Counted from the first letter of the stretch, positions 19,365-29,946 are shown. The stretch is 64,000 bases of DNA from Udaeobacter sp963725505 (GCA_963725505.1 CAVRYN010000013.1:70301-134300), one strand, 5' to 3'. The notes: generated by a model not told the origin, from the sequence alone. Translations and numbers: made by a program.

Positions 19365-20522
19365 ATGAACACCCAATGCCGCTTTATTTCATTCGTGGCG
19401 CCAGTCGCACTTGCCCTGGCGAGTTGGCTGCCAAGCGGGGTCGCTGCCGCTGAGCTCGAAGAGGCGCAGGTCACGCAAGTCGTGCAGGACGTCAAGGTGG
19501 TGCCGTCGGGCGGATCGGCGCGTCCGGCCGCGGTTAACGAGACTGTTCGCAAGGGTAACGCGGTGCAAACTGGCGCTCAGTCCCGAAGCGAGCTGACGTT
19601 CAAGGATCAAACGATCACGCGTCTGGGTGAGAAAACTATTTTTAACGTGGGCGGAGAGGGACGAACAATCGAGATGGGCAGCGGCCAATTTTTGCTTTAT
19701 GTGCCAAAGAAAGCCGGCGGCGCAAAAGTCAAGATGGGTCCGGTCACGGCGGCAATCACAGGCACAACCGTGGTGGGAAACGTCTTCCCCAGTGGGATCG
19801 TGCAATTTACCGTGCTTGAAGGAAGCTCGTGCCTCAGTTACGGCAGCATGGGCCAGTCTATATTCGTGCAGGCAGGTCAAATGGTTGTTTACGATCCGAT
19901 CTTAGGAAGGATGGAAAACCCGGTTGATGTTGATCTTCAACAGGAGCTCTCTTCTCCTCTGGTCAAGGACTTTCGCCAATTGCCCAGTGCGCCGCTAATT
20001 GACGAGGCAATTCAAAATCAACGTCTGGCTGCGACGCCAGATGCGGATTTGGAGCGTGCGGTCAGGGCGACGGGAGCGGCCAGCATCGGCAGCGCCACAC
20101 CCGAACAATTTATGCAAGCGTTCAACTCGCTGATTGCTCGTACCGATCCGCGCGCGGTTAACGTGCTCGTTGCCAGAGCAGCGAGGGCCCGGCCTGATCT
20201 TGCCCCCAGGATCGCAGTTGCGGCCGTGACAGGGTTGCAGCCAGTGGGAGTGGGAGGCTACGCGAAAGGCTACGCGAAAGATTTTAAAGGCAAGGAAATT
20301 TCATGCGACCAGGTCCAAAGCATCGTCAATGCGGCGATCGCCGCGGATCCGTGGGGGGCCGATGAAATCACTAACGCGGTCCTCCAAGCGGCGCCAATGC
20401 TGGCGGACTGCGTTCAGAGGTGTCCGCCGTACAACAACTGGACGCCGCCGTATGTAGTCACGCCGCTCACTCCACTAGAGCCAGTTTCGCCGGAGCAACC
20501 GCCGATAGGCGGCCGCGATTAG
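19365..20522 (+). CDS. Secreted FecR-domain protein
   Basis: 385 residues. A signal peptide (about 1-29, ending GVAAA) is followed by a FecR domain at about 45-175: NETVRKGNAVQTGAQSRSEL, then TFKDQTITRLGEKTIFNV, GSGQFLLYVPKKAGG and PVTAAITGTTVVGNV. In verrucomicrobia such stand-alone exported FecR domains are common and are not linked to iron-citrate signalling. Residues about 240-340 are alpha-helical and Ala-rich. The tail is Pro-rich (PPYVVTPLTPLEPVSPEQPP). No TonB or sigma partner adjoins. It is transcribed away from the pseudopilin cassette. Role unknown. Confidence 0.8.
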   Translation: MNTQCRFISFVAPVALALASWLPSGVAAAELEEAQVTQVVQDVKVVPSGGSARPAAVNETVRKGNAVQTGAQSRSELTFKDQTITRLGEKTIFNVGGEGRTIEMGSGQFLLYVPKKAGGAKVKMGPVTAAITGTTVVGNVFPSGIVQFTVLEGSSCLSYGSMGQSIFVQAGQMVVYDPILGRMENPVDVDLQQELSSPLVKDFRQLPSAPLIDEAIQNQRLAATPDADLERAVRATGAASIGSATPEQFMQAFNSLIARTDPRAVNVLVARAARARPDLAPRIAVAAVTGLQPVGVGGYAKGYAKDFKGKEISCDQVQSIVNAAIAADPWGADEITNAVLQAAPMLADCVQRCPPYNNWTPPYVVTPLTPLEPVSPEQPPIGGRD

Positions 20523-20601
20523 AAGCGCAGCATACGCAAAGACCGCCTTCGCAAGTTTCCCGCAAATTCGCTCTTTCGGTAGACCGATTCGTCCGAGACT
20601 A

Positions 20602-20872
20602 GAAGCCATCTCATAAATAGGGAACAGGTGCGTTGCCAGAGATTTGGTGCTGCGGCAAGGCGCGAGGAGGAAGAATATCCCTCGTGGATCTTTGACCGAC
20701 GAGCAACGCTGCCGCAGGGCCAAAGATCGGCAACCCTTCGGGCGAAGCTCTGGCGGACGACTGGCGGCGTTGCTCCTCAGTCGCAGAGCGCTGCGGCTAT
20801 GCTCCTTCGTCGCGCCTTGCTAGCCGCCCGCCAGAGCTTCGCGCACCCATTCCCTATTTATGAGATGGCTTC
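20602..20872. repeat. MITE-like element with 23-bp perfect terminal inverted repeats
   Basis: GAAGCCATCTCATAAATAGG plus GAA at 20602-20624 is repeated exactly, inverted, at 20850-20872, with weaker complementarity continuing inward. The 271-bp element has no convincing gene and lies between the FecR-domain gene and icd. Confidence 0.75.
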
Positions 20873-20973
20873 TAAGCACTGCTCGGTAACATCTCTGGAT
20901 TGGCTCGGACCGCTGAGTCCTGACGATTTCTACGAGATTGCAGACGGCACGCCTGCCGCTACAGTTGCGCCTT

Positions 20974-22287
<1,314 letters not shown>

Positions 22288-22502
22288 ATGCCGAAATCCG
22301 AATCTCGAAGCTCGAAACAATGTCGAATGATCAAATGACGAAACGATGTCATCTCGGTTTCAGGATTTCGTGCTTCGTCATTCCTTCGTCATTCGCCTGC
22401 CACACTGTAGTCCCGCGACTGCGGGACGGAGGCGGGTCATTCGAGCTTCGTCATTCTTGACGCATCATTGACCTTCGCCACTGATTGCGATTAGCTGCAA
22501 TC
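22288..22502. repeat. Intergenic repeat cluster
   Basis: Holds inverted pieces based on GAATGACGAA and TTCGTCATTC, plus the 18-bp palindrome GTCCCGCGACTGCGGGAC at 22410-22427, a member of a family also at 6002, 6721 and (one change) 13688. A weak promoter-like pair, TTGACC-17-TTAGCT (22468-22496), ends 6 bases before the GTG of pgi. Confidence 0.6.
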
Positions 22503-24080
22503 GTGGCTTCTTCATCGCTCTGGCAGCGTTTCCAACGATATTTTTTGTACTATCGCGATCTCGATTTCTCGGTCGACATCAGCCGGATGAAATTTCCGGA
22601 GGATTTTTTCGAGAGAACGCAGCCGAAGATCGACAAGGCGTTTGCCGCGATGCGGGAACTGGAAGCGGGGGCAATCGCTAATCCCACCGAAAAGCGAATG
22701 GTTGGCCATTATTGGCTCCGCAATCCCGGGCTTGCGCCGACTGCGGAGATTCGGAAAGAAATTGAAGACACCATCAACCGCCTCAAAAAATTCGCCGAAG
22801 ATGTTCATGCCGGAAAAATCACGGCTGAAAATGGAAAACGCTTCAGACACGTGTTGCTCATAGGGATCGGCGGCTCGGCGCTGGGGCCACAATTCGTGGC
22901 AGACGCGCTCGGGTCATCGGACGATCCCATGGACCTGTTTTTCTTCGATAACACCGACCCGGACGGATTCGATCGCGTTTTTGACAGGATGGATGATCTG
23001 CTTGCCCAAACGCTCGTCGTTGTGGTCTCGAAATCCGGCGGGACAAAGGAAACACGAAATGGGATGCTCGAAGCGGAAGCAGCGTTCGTTGGAAACGGAC
23101 TTCAATTCGCCAAGCACGCCGTCGCCGTAACTGGAATCGGAAGTGATCTCGATCAATATGCCGAAAAGAACGGGTGGCTCGCTCGATTCCCGATGCACGA
23201 TTGGGTTGGCGGGCGCACTTCGGTAATGAGCGCGGTGGGGCTTCTCCCGATGGCCTTGGAAGGCTTCGACATCGACAGTTTCCTCGCCGGCGCGGCAGCA
23301 ATGGACGAGCGGACACGCACACCTGATGTCGCGCAAAACGCAGCAATGCTTCTGGCGCTCATGTGGTACTACGCCGGGAACGGCAAGGGCGACAAAGACA
23401 TGGTGATCATTCCATACAAGGACCGGCTGGCCCTGTTCGCAAAGTATCTGCAGCAACTCGTGATGGAATCATTAGGCAAAGAAAAGGACCTCGATGGCAA
23501 GACTGTGCATCAGGGAATTGCTGTTTATGGCAATAAAGGCTCGACCGACCAGCACGCTTATGTTCAACAGTTGCGCGACGGTGTCTTAAATTTTTTTGTG
23601 ACCTTTATCGAAGTGCGCAAAGATCGGCGCGGTAAGCGGTTCGAAGTCGAAGACGGCATCACAAGCGGCGATTATCTTCAGGGGTCTTTGCGCGGCACGC
23701 GAAGCGCGCTGTACGAGAGCGAGCGTGAATCAATCACGATTAGCATTTCCGAAGTGAACGCGTTTAACCTCGGAGCGTTGATCGCGCTTTATGAACGTGC
23801 AGTGGGCTTTTACGGCTCGCTGGTTAACATCAACGCCTACGATCAACCCGGCGTTGAGGCCGGAAAAAAGGCGGCGACAAGACTGTTGCAGCTTCAAAAA
23901 CAGGTAATCGCAAAATTGGTTGTCGGCCGGAGTCAAACGGCCGAAGAAATTGCGCGCTCCATCGACTCAGACCCAGAAGACGTGTTTCACGTGCTGCGGC
24001 ATTTGGCGAGCAACGATCCGCAAATCAGAGTCGCAGCTGGCGAGGAACCATCGGAAGACCGGTTTTCACTCGAACAATAG
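22503..24080 (+). CDS. pgi: Glucose-6-phosphate isomerase
   Basis: About 525 residues from GTG 22503 (an upstream TTG at 22485 is also in frame). It interconverts glucose-6-phosphate and fructose-6-phosphate in the cytosol. Seen: LLIGIGGSALGPQFVADALG (phosphate-binding SIS segment), VVVSKSGGTKETRNGMLEAE, WVGGRTSVMSAVGLLP, the catalytic Glu region QQLVMESLGKEKD and YGNKGSTDQHAYVQQLRDG with the catalytic His. Residues after about 470 form an extra helical segment (TAEEIARSIDSDPEDVFHVL) resembling a small winged-helix fold, which E. coli Pgi lacks. It is followed after 16 bases by the histidine kinase, so the three genes to 26284 may be one operon. Confidence 0.95.
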   Translation: MASSSLWQRFQRYFLYYRDLDFSVDISRMKFPEDFFERTQPKIDKAFAAMRELEAGAIANPTEKRMVGHYWLRNPGLAPTAEIRKEIEDTINRLKKFAEDVHAGKITAENGKRFRHVLLIGIGGSALGPQFVADALGSSDDPMDLFFFDNTDPDGFDRVFDRMDDLLAQTLVVVVSKSGGTKETRNGMLEAEAAFVGNGLQFAKHAVAVTGIGSDLDQYAEKNGWLARFPMHDWVGGRTSVMSAVGLLPMALEGFDIDSFLAGAAAMDERTRTPDVAQNAAMLLALMWYYAGNGKGDKDMVIIPYKDRLALFAKYLQQLVMESLGKEKDLDGKTVHQGIAVYGNKGSTDQHAYVQQLRDGVLNFFVTFIEVRKDRRGKRFEVEDGITSGDYLQGSLRGTRSALYESERESITISISEVNAFNLGALIALYERAVGFYGSLVNINAYDQPGVEAGKKAATRLLQLQKQVIAKLVVGRSQTAEEIARSIDSDPEDVFHVLRHLASNDPQIRVAAGEEPSEDRFSLEQ

Positions 24081-24096
24081 CGGTAGCGTATCCCTT

Positions 24097-24810
24097 ATGG
24101 CAGAGAAGGCTTCGCAGGATGCAAAAGATTCTCTAAGCGTTCCTTGGAGCGACGCAATCCGTTTTGTCCGGCAACTCAGTCACGATCTGCGCAACGATTT
24201 AAATGCGATCGAACTGCAGTCCGCTTACATCGCTGAGCTGGAGAAGAACGAAGAACTTCAGGGCGAGATTAAACGATTGCGTGAAATGGTCTCGCGTCTG
24301 GCGTCGACCTTACAACGGCTTTCCAGAGACGTGGAGGAGGTTAAACCCACCCTGATTTCTTACCGGGTTACCGATCTCATGGAAGACTTGCGCAGGAAAA
24401 TTGACGACGATTTCCCAAAGAAAAGCACCGAAATCACCTGGGAGATTCAGCCTGGCAACGCGATGGTGAACGTTGATCCACAACTTTTGCAGGAAGTATT
24501 TACCGAGCTTTTCGCCAATGCTTTCTTGCACGGTCGGGGCAAAGGCTCACTTCTGGCGAAAGCCAAAATCGACAGCAACCGGTTCCTCTTCGCTCTCCAT
24601 GAGCCGAAGGACCGCTTTGACTTACCTACGCAAAATTGGGGACGCGAACCGCTTCGGAAAATCAGCCTGCGCCATTATGGTCTTGGTCTGAATCGCGTCC
24701 GCGCTATCGTAGAGACCCACGGCGGCGAACTGCACGCCCAATATGATCCGAACGCTTCGGCGCTCATCACCACGCTTACGCTTCCCGTGGCAAACGAGAT
24801 CTCCGATTAA
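24097..24810 (+). CDS. Cytosolic histidine kinase without sensor domain
   Basis: 237 residues from ATG 24097. A dimerisation/phosphoacceptor helix with the H-box QLSHDLRNDLNAIELQ (His at about residue 32) is followed by a coiled-coil stretch. The HATPase domain follows: N-box ELFANAFLHGRGKG and G-box YGLGLNRVRAIVETHGGEL. No membrane span or PAS/GAF input domain is present, so the signal must come from inside the cell or through a partner. It lies 16 bases after pgi and 79 bases before an NtrC-type regulator, its probable partner. Confidence 0.85.
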   Translation: MAEKASQDAKDSLSVPWSDAIRFVRQLSHDLRNDLNAIELQSAYIAELEKNEELQGEIKRLREMVSRLASTLQRLSRDVEEVKPTLISYRVTDLMEDLRRKIDDDFPKKSTEITWEIQPGNAMVNVDPQLLQEVFTELFANAFLHGRGKGSLLAKAKIDSNRFLFALHEPKDRFDLPTQNWGREPLRKISLRHYGLGLNRVRAIVETHGGELHAQYDPNASALITTLTLPVANEISD

Positions 24811-24889
24811 GCTTGAAACGTCAATCGTTTCTCACCGTTTAAGCAACTGGAGTGCCACTACTCGTGCGTAGTACCAGCAGCGCAATTGA

Positions 24890-26284
24890 ATGAAAACAGA
24901 AAATCACCGTGTCCTGATCATCGATGACGAGCGGCCAGTGTTGATGACGCTCGAGGCGTTGCTGAAGCGGCATGGTTATCAAGTCGAGACCGCGCCCACT
25001 GCGGCGCAAGGACTCAAGGTGCTGAAATCGAAATCGCCCACGCTCGTATTGCTCGATCTTCGACTGCCCGACGCCGACGGATTGGAAATGCTGGGTCGGA
25101 TCAAGACCGAGTTGCCAGAAGTGCAGGTGATTATCCTGACCGCGCACGACTCGTTGCACAATGCCATCGAGTCGATCAAACGCGGCGCTTACCATTTCAT
25201 TAGCAAACCGTACGCGCCCGAAGAACTGCTCAGCCTGGTGGAGAAGGCATTGGAGAAACAGTTCCTCTTGCGAGAAACAGAAGAACTCCGGGAAAAAACA
25301 GAGCAACTCGAGAAACGTCTCGAGATCGCGGAAGCGCGGCCGGCGCCTATTTTTAAGAGCAAACCGATGCAGGAGATCGAGGAATTGATTGATGCGATGG
25401 CGCCCTCGGATGCCAACGTTCTGATCGTGGGCGAAAGCGGTGTGGGCAAGGAAGTGATCGCGAATGCGATCCACGCCCGGAGCCGCCGCACGGGACAGCC
25501 AATGGTGAAGCTGAATTGCGCGGCGTTCCCTCAAACGATGATCGAGGGAGAACTTTTCGGTTATGTGAAAGGAGCGTTCACCGGGGCGATGCAGGATTTT
25601 CCTGGAATGATCGGAGCGGCTGACGGTGGCACCCTTTTTCTAGACGAAATATCGGATATGCCGGCAGACTTGCAGACGCGTTTCTTGCGCGTGCTCCAGG
25701 AGCGCGAGTATCGGCCGCTTGGCAGCACGCAAACAATGAAAGCAGACTTCCGAGCGATCGCTTCGACCAATCGGCCGATTCCACAGGCGCTCGCGGAGAA
25801 CCGGCTGCGCTCCGATTTGTACTACCGGCTAAACACGTTCCAAATCGAAGTCCCCGCTCTCCGGAAACGCAAAGAAGACATCCCGCCGCTGATCGCGCAA
25901 TTCGTGAAACAATTTTCGCAACAACTCGGCAAACCGGAGCCAGAGGTTTCGCCGGACGCGTTTCAGAAACTGCTTGATTACTCTTGGCCGGGGAATGTTC
26001 GCGAATTGCAAAACGCAATTGAATACGCAGTGGTGCTGGCGCGAGAGGGCATGATCGGCGTAAAAGAGCTACCGACAGAGATACAGTTGCCTCCCGAGCT
26101 GCAACAAGCCGAGCTCAGCGCGTTACCGCGCAGCGGCGTACAAACTCTCGACGACTTGGAGCGAACCGCCATTCTGCAGGCGCTTGCAGAGTGCCGCGGT
26201 AACAAGAAAAAAGCGGCCGAACTTCTCGGCATCCAGCGCCCCACTCTCTACAACAAAATGAAGCGATACGCCATCGAGTTGTAA
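24890..26284 (+). CDS. NtrC-family sigma-54-dependent response regulator
   Basis: 464 residues. The receiver domain (1-125) has acidic pocket DDE near residue 12, phosphoacceptor Asp in LVLLDLRLPDADG, and Lys in FISKPYAPEEL. A coiled-coil linker follows. The AAA+ domain has Walker A VGESGVGKE, the sigma-54 contact loop GYVKGAFTGAMQ and Walker B GGTLFLDEIS. A Fis-type helix-turn-helix closes the protein (RGNKKKAAELLGIQRPTLYN). It activates sigma-54 promoters when phosphorylated; targets are unknown. It is the likely partner of the kinase immediately upstream. Confidence 0.93.
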   Translation: MKTENHRVLIIDDERPVLMTLEALLKRHGYQVETAPTAAQGLKVLKSKSPTLVLLDLRLPDADGLEMLGRIKTELPEVQVIILTAHDSLHNAIESIKRGAYHFISKPYAPEELLSLVEKALEKQFLLRETEELREKTEQLEKRLEIAEARPAPIFKSKPMQEIEELIDAMAPSDANVLIVGESGVGKEVIANAIHARSRRTGQPMVKLNCAAFPQTMIEGELFGYVKGAFTGAMQDFPGMIGAADGGTLFLDEISDMPADLQTRFLRVLQEREYRPLGSTQTMKADFRAIASTNRPIPQALAENRLRSDLYYRLNTFQIEVPALRKRKEDIPPLIAQFVKQFSQQLGKPEPEVSPDAFQKLLDYSWPGNVRELQNAIEYAVVLAREGMIGVKELPTEIQLPPELQQAELSALPRSGVQTLDDLERTAILQALAECRGNKKKAAELLGIQRPTLYNKMKRYAIEL

Positions 26285-26295
26285 GTTCAAGGAGT

Positions 26296-26351
26296 GACGG
26301 TTTCCCAACCGTCATCTTTGAGTCGACGGCTGCCCAAGCCGTCGTTCCTTT
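26296..26351 (+). terminator. Tandem hairpins between ntrC-like gene and queD
   Basis: GACGGTTTCCCAACCGTC (26296-26313) and CGACGGCTGCCCAAGCCGTCG (26324-26344), the second followed by TTCCTTTT. This is a plausible terminator for the plus-strand operon and may also serve the convergent queD. Confidence 0.55.
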
Positions 26352-26722
26352 TACTCGCCGCGATAAACGCAGCGCGCGGTCGGCGTTTCGTGCACGACGA
26401 TCTCGCAGAGGCCGGGACACTGAGATTCCAACTTCTTCCAGAACCATTCTGCCATGTTTTCAATCGTGGGATTCTCCAAGCCTTCGATGTCGTTGAGATA
26501 CTTGTGGTCGAGCATTTTCAGCAGCGGTTTCATCGCGGCGCTGATCTCCGCGTGGTCGTAAACCCAGCCGGCTTTCGGATCGACATCACCTTCGATTGAA
26601 ACTTCGACCTTGAAACTGTGCCCATGTAGCCCGCGGCATTTGTGTCCCTCCGGCGCATTGGGCAACGTCTGCGCCGCTTCGAAAGTGAAATCTTTGGTCA
26701 GGCGCGCGCGCATCACGCGCAC
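26351..26722 (-). CDS. queD: 6-carboxy-tetrahydropterin synthase (queuosine pathway)
   Basis: 123 residues; ATG at 26713 (MRARLTKDF) is an alternative start. It converts dihydroneopterin triphosphate to 6-carboxytetrahydropterin, an early step to preQ0 and queuosine. The zinc ligands are visible: one His in the HKCRGLHGHSFKVEV segment (GLHGH pair) and the catalytic Cys just before it. VYDHAEISAAMKPLLKMLDH carries the conserved Asp and His, and PTIENMAEWFW is typical. The C-terminal Glu in IVVHETPTARCVYRGE binds the pterin. queE lies 152 bases upstream on the same strand. Confidence 0.92.
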   Translation of the reverse strand: MRVMRARLTKDFTFEAAQTLPNAPEGHKCRGLHGHSFKVEVSIEGDVDPKAGWVYDHAEISAAMKPLLKMLDHKYLNDIEGLENPTIENMAEWFWKKLESQCPGLCEIVVHETPTARCVYRGE

Positions 26723-26744
26723 AATACCATCTCTATATCTGCAT

Positions 26745-26852
26745 TGTCATCCCGAACGAAGTGAGGGACCTCCCATAAACTCGGAAGATCACTGACTTAC
26801 TTTGCGTGATCGATCACCCATCGTGAGATCCTTCGCTCCGCTCAGGATGACA
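26745..26852. repeat. TGTCATCC...GGATGACA inverted repeat
   Basis: TGTCATCCCGAACGAAGTGA at 26745 faces GCTCCGCTCAGGATGACA ending at 26852. This is a widespread intergenic hairpin style; related elements lie at 40534-40616 and 41304-41458. Confidence 0.75.
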
Positions 26853-26874
26853 GCAGAGGTCGTGCGCGCATCGA

Positions 26875-27555
26875 TTAGACTCCGCGCTGCGTCGGGGTCC
26901 AGATGAATTTGTGCATCTGAAGTTGAAACCGAACGCTGAGTTTGTCCGCCAAAATCCATTCGACAATCTGGCGAGGGTCGATCCTGCCGAAAATCGGTGA
27001 GAACAGCACGGCACGACAACGCGAAGGAAGATCGTACCGCTGCACCTTGTCGCGCGACCATTCGTAATCTTCGCGGGATCCCATTACGAATTTCACTTCG
27101 TCGCCCAGTGTGAGATGCTCGATATTCGACCAAAGATTCTTGTCCACTTCGCCGCTGCCGGGCGTTTTTAAATCCATGATCCGATGGACGCGCGGATCGA
27201 CTTTCGAGATATCGTGCGCCCCGCTGGTTTCGAGCAGGACTGTGTGTCCTGCGTCGCACAAGACCGACATCAGCGGCAGCACGTTCTTCTGCAACAGCGG
27301 CTCACCACCCGTGATTTCGACCAGCGGACAGCGAAATGCCGCCACTGCTTCGATAATCTCTTTCAATGTTTGCTTTTTCCCTTCGTAAAATGCGTACTCC
27401 GTGTCGCAATAGTTGCAGCGAAGGTCGCAGAACGTCAGGCGCACGAAGAGGCACGGCCGCCCCACCCAGGTACTCTCACCCTGGATCGAGTGATAAATCT
27501 CATTAATGGTCAACGTCTTTTCTCGCTCTGGCATACCGTTGAAGAATTCGGTCAT
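26875..27555 (-). CDS. queE: 7-carboxy-7-deazaguanine synthase (radical SAM)
   Basis: 226 residues from ATG 27555 (MTEFFNGMPERE). It turns 6-carboxytetrahydropterin into 7-carboxy-7-deazaguanine. Radical-SAM cysteines lie in RLTFCDLRCNYCDTEYAF (CX3CX2C). NEIYHSIQGESTWVGRPCLF is the typical QueE N-terminus, and ITGGEPLLQ binds SAM. The C-terminal QLQMHKFIWTPTQRGV is family-typical. With queD it forms a two-gene queuosine group; queC and queF are not in view. It diverges from the exopolysaccharide genes. Confidence 0.93.
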   Translation of the reverse strand: MTEFFNGMPEREKTLTINEIYHSIQGESTWVGRPCLFVRLTFCDLRCNYCDTEYAFYEGKKQTLKEIIEAVAAFRCPLVEITGGEPLLQKNVLPLMSVLCDAGHTVLLETSGAHDISKVDPRVHRIMDLKTPGSGEVDKNLWSNIEHLTLGDEVKFVMGSREDYEWSRDKVQRYDLPSRCRAVLFSPIFGRIDPRQIVEWILADKLSVRFQLQMHKFIWTPTQRGV

Positions 27556-27701
27556 TGATTTGCCAAGTTGTAAACGTGTTACGCGAACTATGGCAAAGCA
27601 AGTATTCCACACGGAATACGCGTCGCCCGTTGCGCGTCAAAACGATATAACGGCTTGGAAATGTGGCCTTTCAATCTAATGATTTTAATGAGATTTTTTT
27701 A

Positions 27702-27730
27702 TTGACGGATTTATAGCGCCCATCTAGTCT
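27702..27730 (+). promoter_or_regulatory. Sigma-70-like promoter of the polysaccharide barrel gene
   Basis: TTGACG, a 17-bp spacer and TAGTCT, followed by exactly 7 bases before ATG 27738. Either the transcript is leaderless or the in-frame ATG at 27762 is used with a 24-base leader. Confidence 0.55.
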
Positions 27731-27737
27731 CGCGACC

Positions 27738-29312
27738 ATGTGCCTTGGTTTCGCCTTAACCATGTACCGTTTCGCTGCATTTCCACACCGTACCGCCGGC
27801 GGGATTGCCCGCCCGGCCGCACGATCACTAATCCTTAGCTTCGTGGCGGGAATTTTCTTTGCGGCTGTTCTTGCTGCGCAAGCGCAGGAGTCGATTGAGC
27901 CGGACATCCTGCCTTCGTTGGCCGAGCCGTCGGCCGCTCCAACGGAATCGTTGCCCTCCACGCCAACAGAGCCATTGCCCGCTTTACCTCAATCGTTACC
28001 CTCCGCTCCGGCGGAGCCATTGCCCTCGTCAGCGGCGGCGTTGCCTTCTTCCGAGGAGGCGTTTCCATCTTCACCGAAGCCGTTGTCGTCTTCAATGAAC
28101 TACACCGGAGGGTACACAACCGTTGTTCCGGCGCCGGTACCGGCGGGTCCTAACGGCGTGGTATCCGGCAGGGACGTATTTCCAGGTACCGAAACCGATT
28201 CAGGGGAATCGCGTCCCTATTACTACCGTCTGCTACTGACAGTACGCGGTGTTTGGGATGACAACATCTTCATTAGTCATACCAATCGGGTTTCCGATTA
28301 TTACTTCGCGATTGAGCCGCAGATCACCGTCGGAGTCGGCGACATCGAGGGACGCAACAAGAGCTATCTCCGGTTGGATTACATGCCCAGCGCTATTCTG
28401 TTCGTCGATCACTCAAGTGAAGACGCATTTAATCAACTGATTCACCTCGAGGGCGGGTACAATTCTGGCCGATGGACGCTGAGCTTGGCCGAGGATATCG
28501 CGCTACTGGAATCGGCAAACCTCAACAGCTTCTTCGATACGACAGGGCTGTGGGCAAACACCGATGCCAGCGGGCCCACGCGGGTCAACATCTTCAGCAC
28601 GCGCTTGCGGGCAGATTATCAGCTAACCGGGAAAGTATTTCTGCAGGGTGAGTTTGATTCCTGGACTTACTTCTATCCCGATAACATTAGTTCCTACACT
28701 ATTGCGGGTGGCCTTTACGTTTACTACAATTGGCTGCCGAAGGTGTCGGTAGGCATTGGCGGCACCGTCGGGTACGAGTGGGTGGACGACCCAACTCCCA
28801 ATCAACCTTTCGAGCAAATTAACGTGCGCCTTAATTATGAGCCGACAGCAAAACTAGGCTTGTATGCTTCGGCAGGCGTTGAGTTCCGCCAGTTCGACGG
28901 CGACCGCGGCACCTACACCACGCCGGTGTTTGAAATCGGAGCAACTTATTATCCCTTCAGCGGTACCACTATCACGCTGGCGGCAGGCCGGCGGATCTAC
29001 AGTTCCGGCTACCTTGCTAATCAGGATTTCGGGAGCACGTACGTTGTGGGCCGGTTTCAGCAGCGTTTATTTCACCGCGTTTACCTCGGCTTGGCGGCCG
29101 GCTATGAAAATTCAGACTACATCGCCACTGACCGCAACGTGAGCGCGACACGGAATGATGACTATTGGTTTATCGAACCGTCTGTTGACGTGCTAATTAC
29201 CCGGTGGCTGAGTGCCGGCGTCTACTATCTCCACCGCGAGGACAGCAGTAATTTCGATTTCTCCAGTTTCTATGATAATCAGGTGGGCGTTCGGGCGACG
29301 GTCAGGTTTTAA
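27738..29312 (+). CDS. Outer-membrane beta-barrel protein of the exopolysaccharide locus
   Basis: 524 residues; an in-frame ATG at 27762 may be the true start. A signal segment lies at about 28-50 (FVAGIFFAAVLAAQAQ). Residues 55-125 are a Pro/Ser/Leu-rich linker of repeats such as PSTPTEPLPALPQ. From about 150 the sequence alternates in the manner of transmembrane beta-strands (YYYRLLLTVRGVWDDNIFIS, YFAIEPQITVGVGD, VGVRATVRF), ending in Phe as outer-membrane barrels do. It lies 16 bases before a Wza-type export protein, so it probably helps export or anchor the polysaccharide. Confidence 0.8.
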   Translation: MCLGFALTMYRFAAFPHRTAGGIARPAARSLILSFVAGIFFAAVLAAQAQESIEPDILPSLAEPSAAPTESLPSTPTEPLPALPQSLPSAPAEPLPSSAAALPSSEEAFPSSPKPLSSSMNYTGGYTTVVPAPVPAGPNGVVSGRDVFPGTETDSGESRPYYYRLLLTVRGVWDDNIFISHTNRVSDYYFAIEPQITVGVGDIEGRNKSYLRLDYMPSAILFVDHSSEDAFNQLIHLEGGYNSGRWTLSLAEDIALLESANLNSFFDTTGLWANTDASGPTRVNIFSTRLRADYQLTGKVFLQGEFDSWTYFYPDNISSYTIAGGLYVYYNWLPKVSVGIGGTVGYEWVDDPTPNQPFEQINVRLNYEPTAKLGLYASAGVEFRQFDGDRGTYTTPVFEIGATYYPFSGTTITLAAGRRIYSSGYLANQDFGSTYVVGRFQQRLFHRVYLGLAAGYENSDYIATDRNVSATRNDDYWFIEPSVDVLITRWLSAGVYYLHREDSSNFDFSSFYDNQVGVRATVRF

Positions 29313-29328
29313 AGAGGGATTCAGTCGT

Positions 29329-29946
29329 TTGCGAACTGGGATGCGGGGGCGGTGCTTGGCGATTGTAGTCGCGTTCGGGTTGCTGCCAGGCTTTCTGTCA
29401 GCCCAAATCGCGCCCGCTACCAGCGGCGGAGCGAGCGCACCGGCTGGTTACGTTTTGAGCGCGAACGATCAGGTGGCCGTCGAGGTTTTTGGCGAAGATG
29501 ATCTACGCACAAACGGACGATTGAACCCCGAGGGAAACTTGAGCGTGCCATTGCTGGGGTCGATCCATTTAGCCGGACTGAACCTGACCCAGGCAGCTTC
29601 CAAACTCACAGAATTGTACGGCCGCGATTATCTGGTCAACCCGAGGGTCAACGTCATGCTTCTCAGCTACGCAAAGCGGCGTTTTTCGATCTTGGGCCAG
29701 GTCAGTCGCCCGGGCAGTTACGAAATGCCCGATAGCAGTCCGGGCGGTATTGATCTACTGGAGGCGGTCGCCTTGGCTGGCGGATATACGCGCATCGCTG
29801 CGCCGGAAAGAATTACGGTGCGACGACATAACGCGAGTGGCGACCAAATTTTCAAGGTGAATGCGAAGCGCTTCACCAAGGGGAGCGGTGGAGGTTTTCT
29901 CGTCGAGCCGGGTGATACTATCACCGTCGGCGAAAGCATTTTCTAA
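29329..29946 (+). CDS. Polysaccharide export protein (Wza/GumB type)
   Basis: 205 residues from TTG 29329, chosen because AGAGGGA lies about 9 bases upstream; ATG 29341 is the alternative. A signal peptide (LAIVVAFGLLPGFLSA) is followed by the poly-export domain: VLSANDQVAVEVFGEDDLRT, GNLSVPLLGSIHLAGL and VNPRVNVMLLSYAKRRFSIL. A SLBB-like part follows: GQVSRPGSYEMP and VEPGDTITV at the end. No lipobox Cys is evident. It forms the outer-membrane/periplasmic part of an exopolysaccharide channel with the Wzz/kinase gene that follows. Confidence 0.9.
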   Translation: MRTGMRGRCLAIVVAFGLLPGFLSAQIAPATSGGASAPAGYVLSANDQVAVEVFGEDDLRTNGRLNPEGNLSVPLLGSIHLAGLNLTQAASKLTELYGRDYLVNPRVNVMLLSYAKRRFSILGQVSRPGSYEMPDSSPGGIDLLEAVALAGGYTRIAAPERITVRRHNASGDQIFKVNAKRFTKGSGGGFLVEPGDTITVGESIF

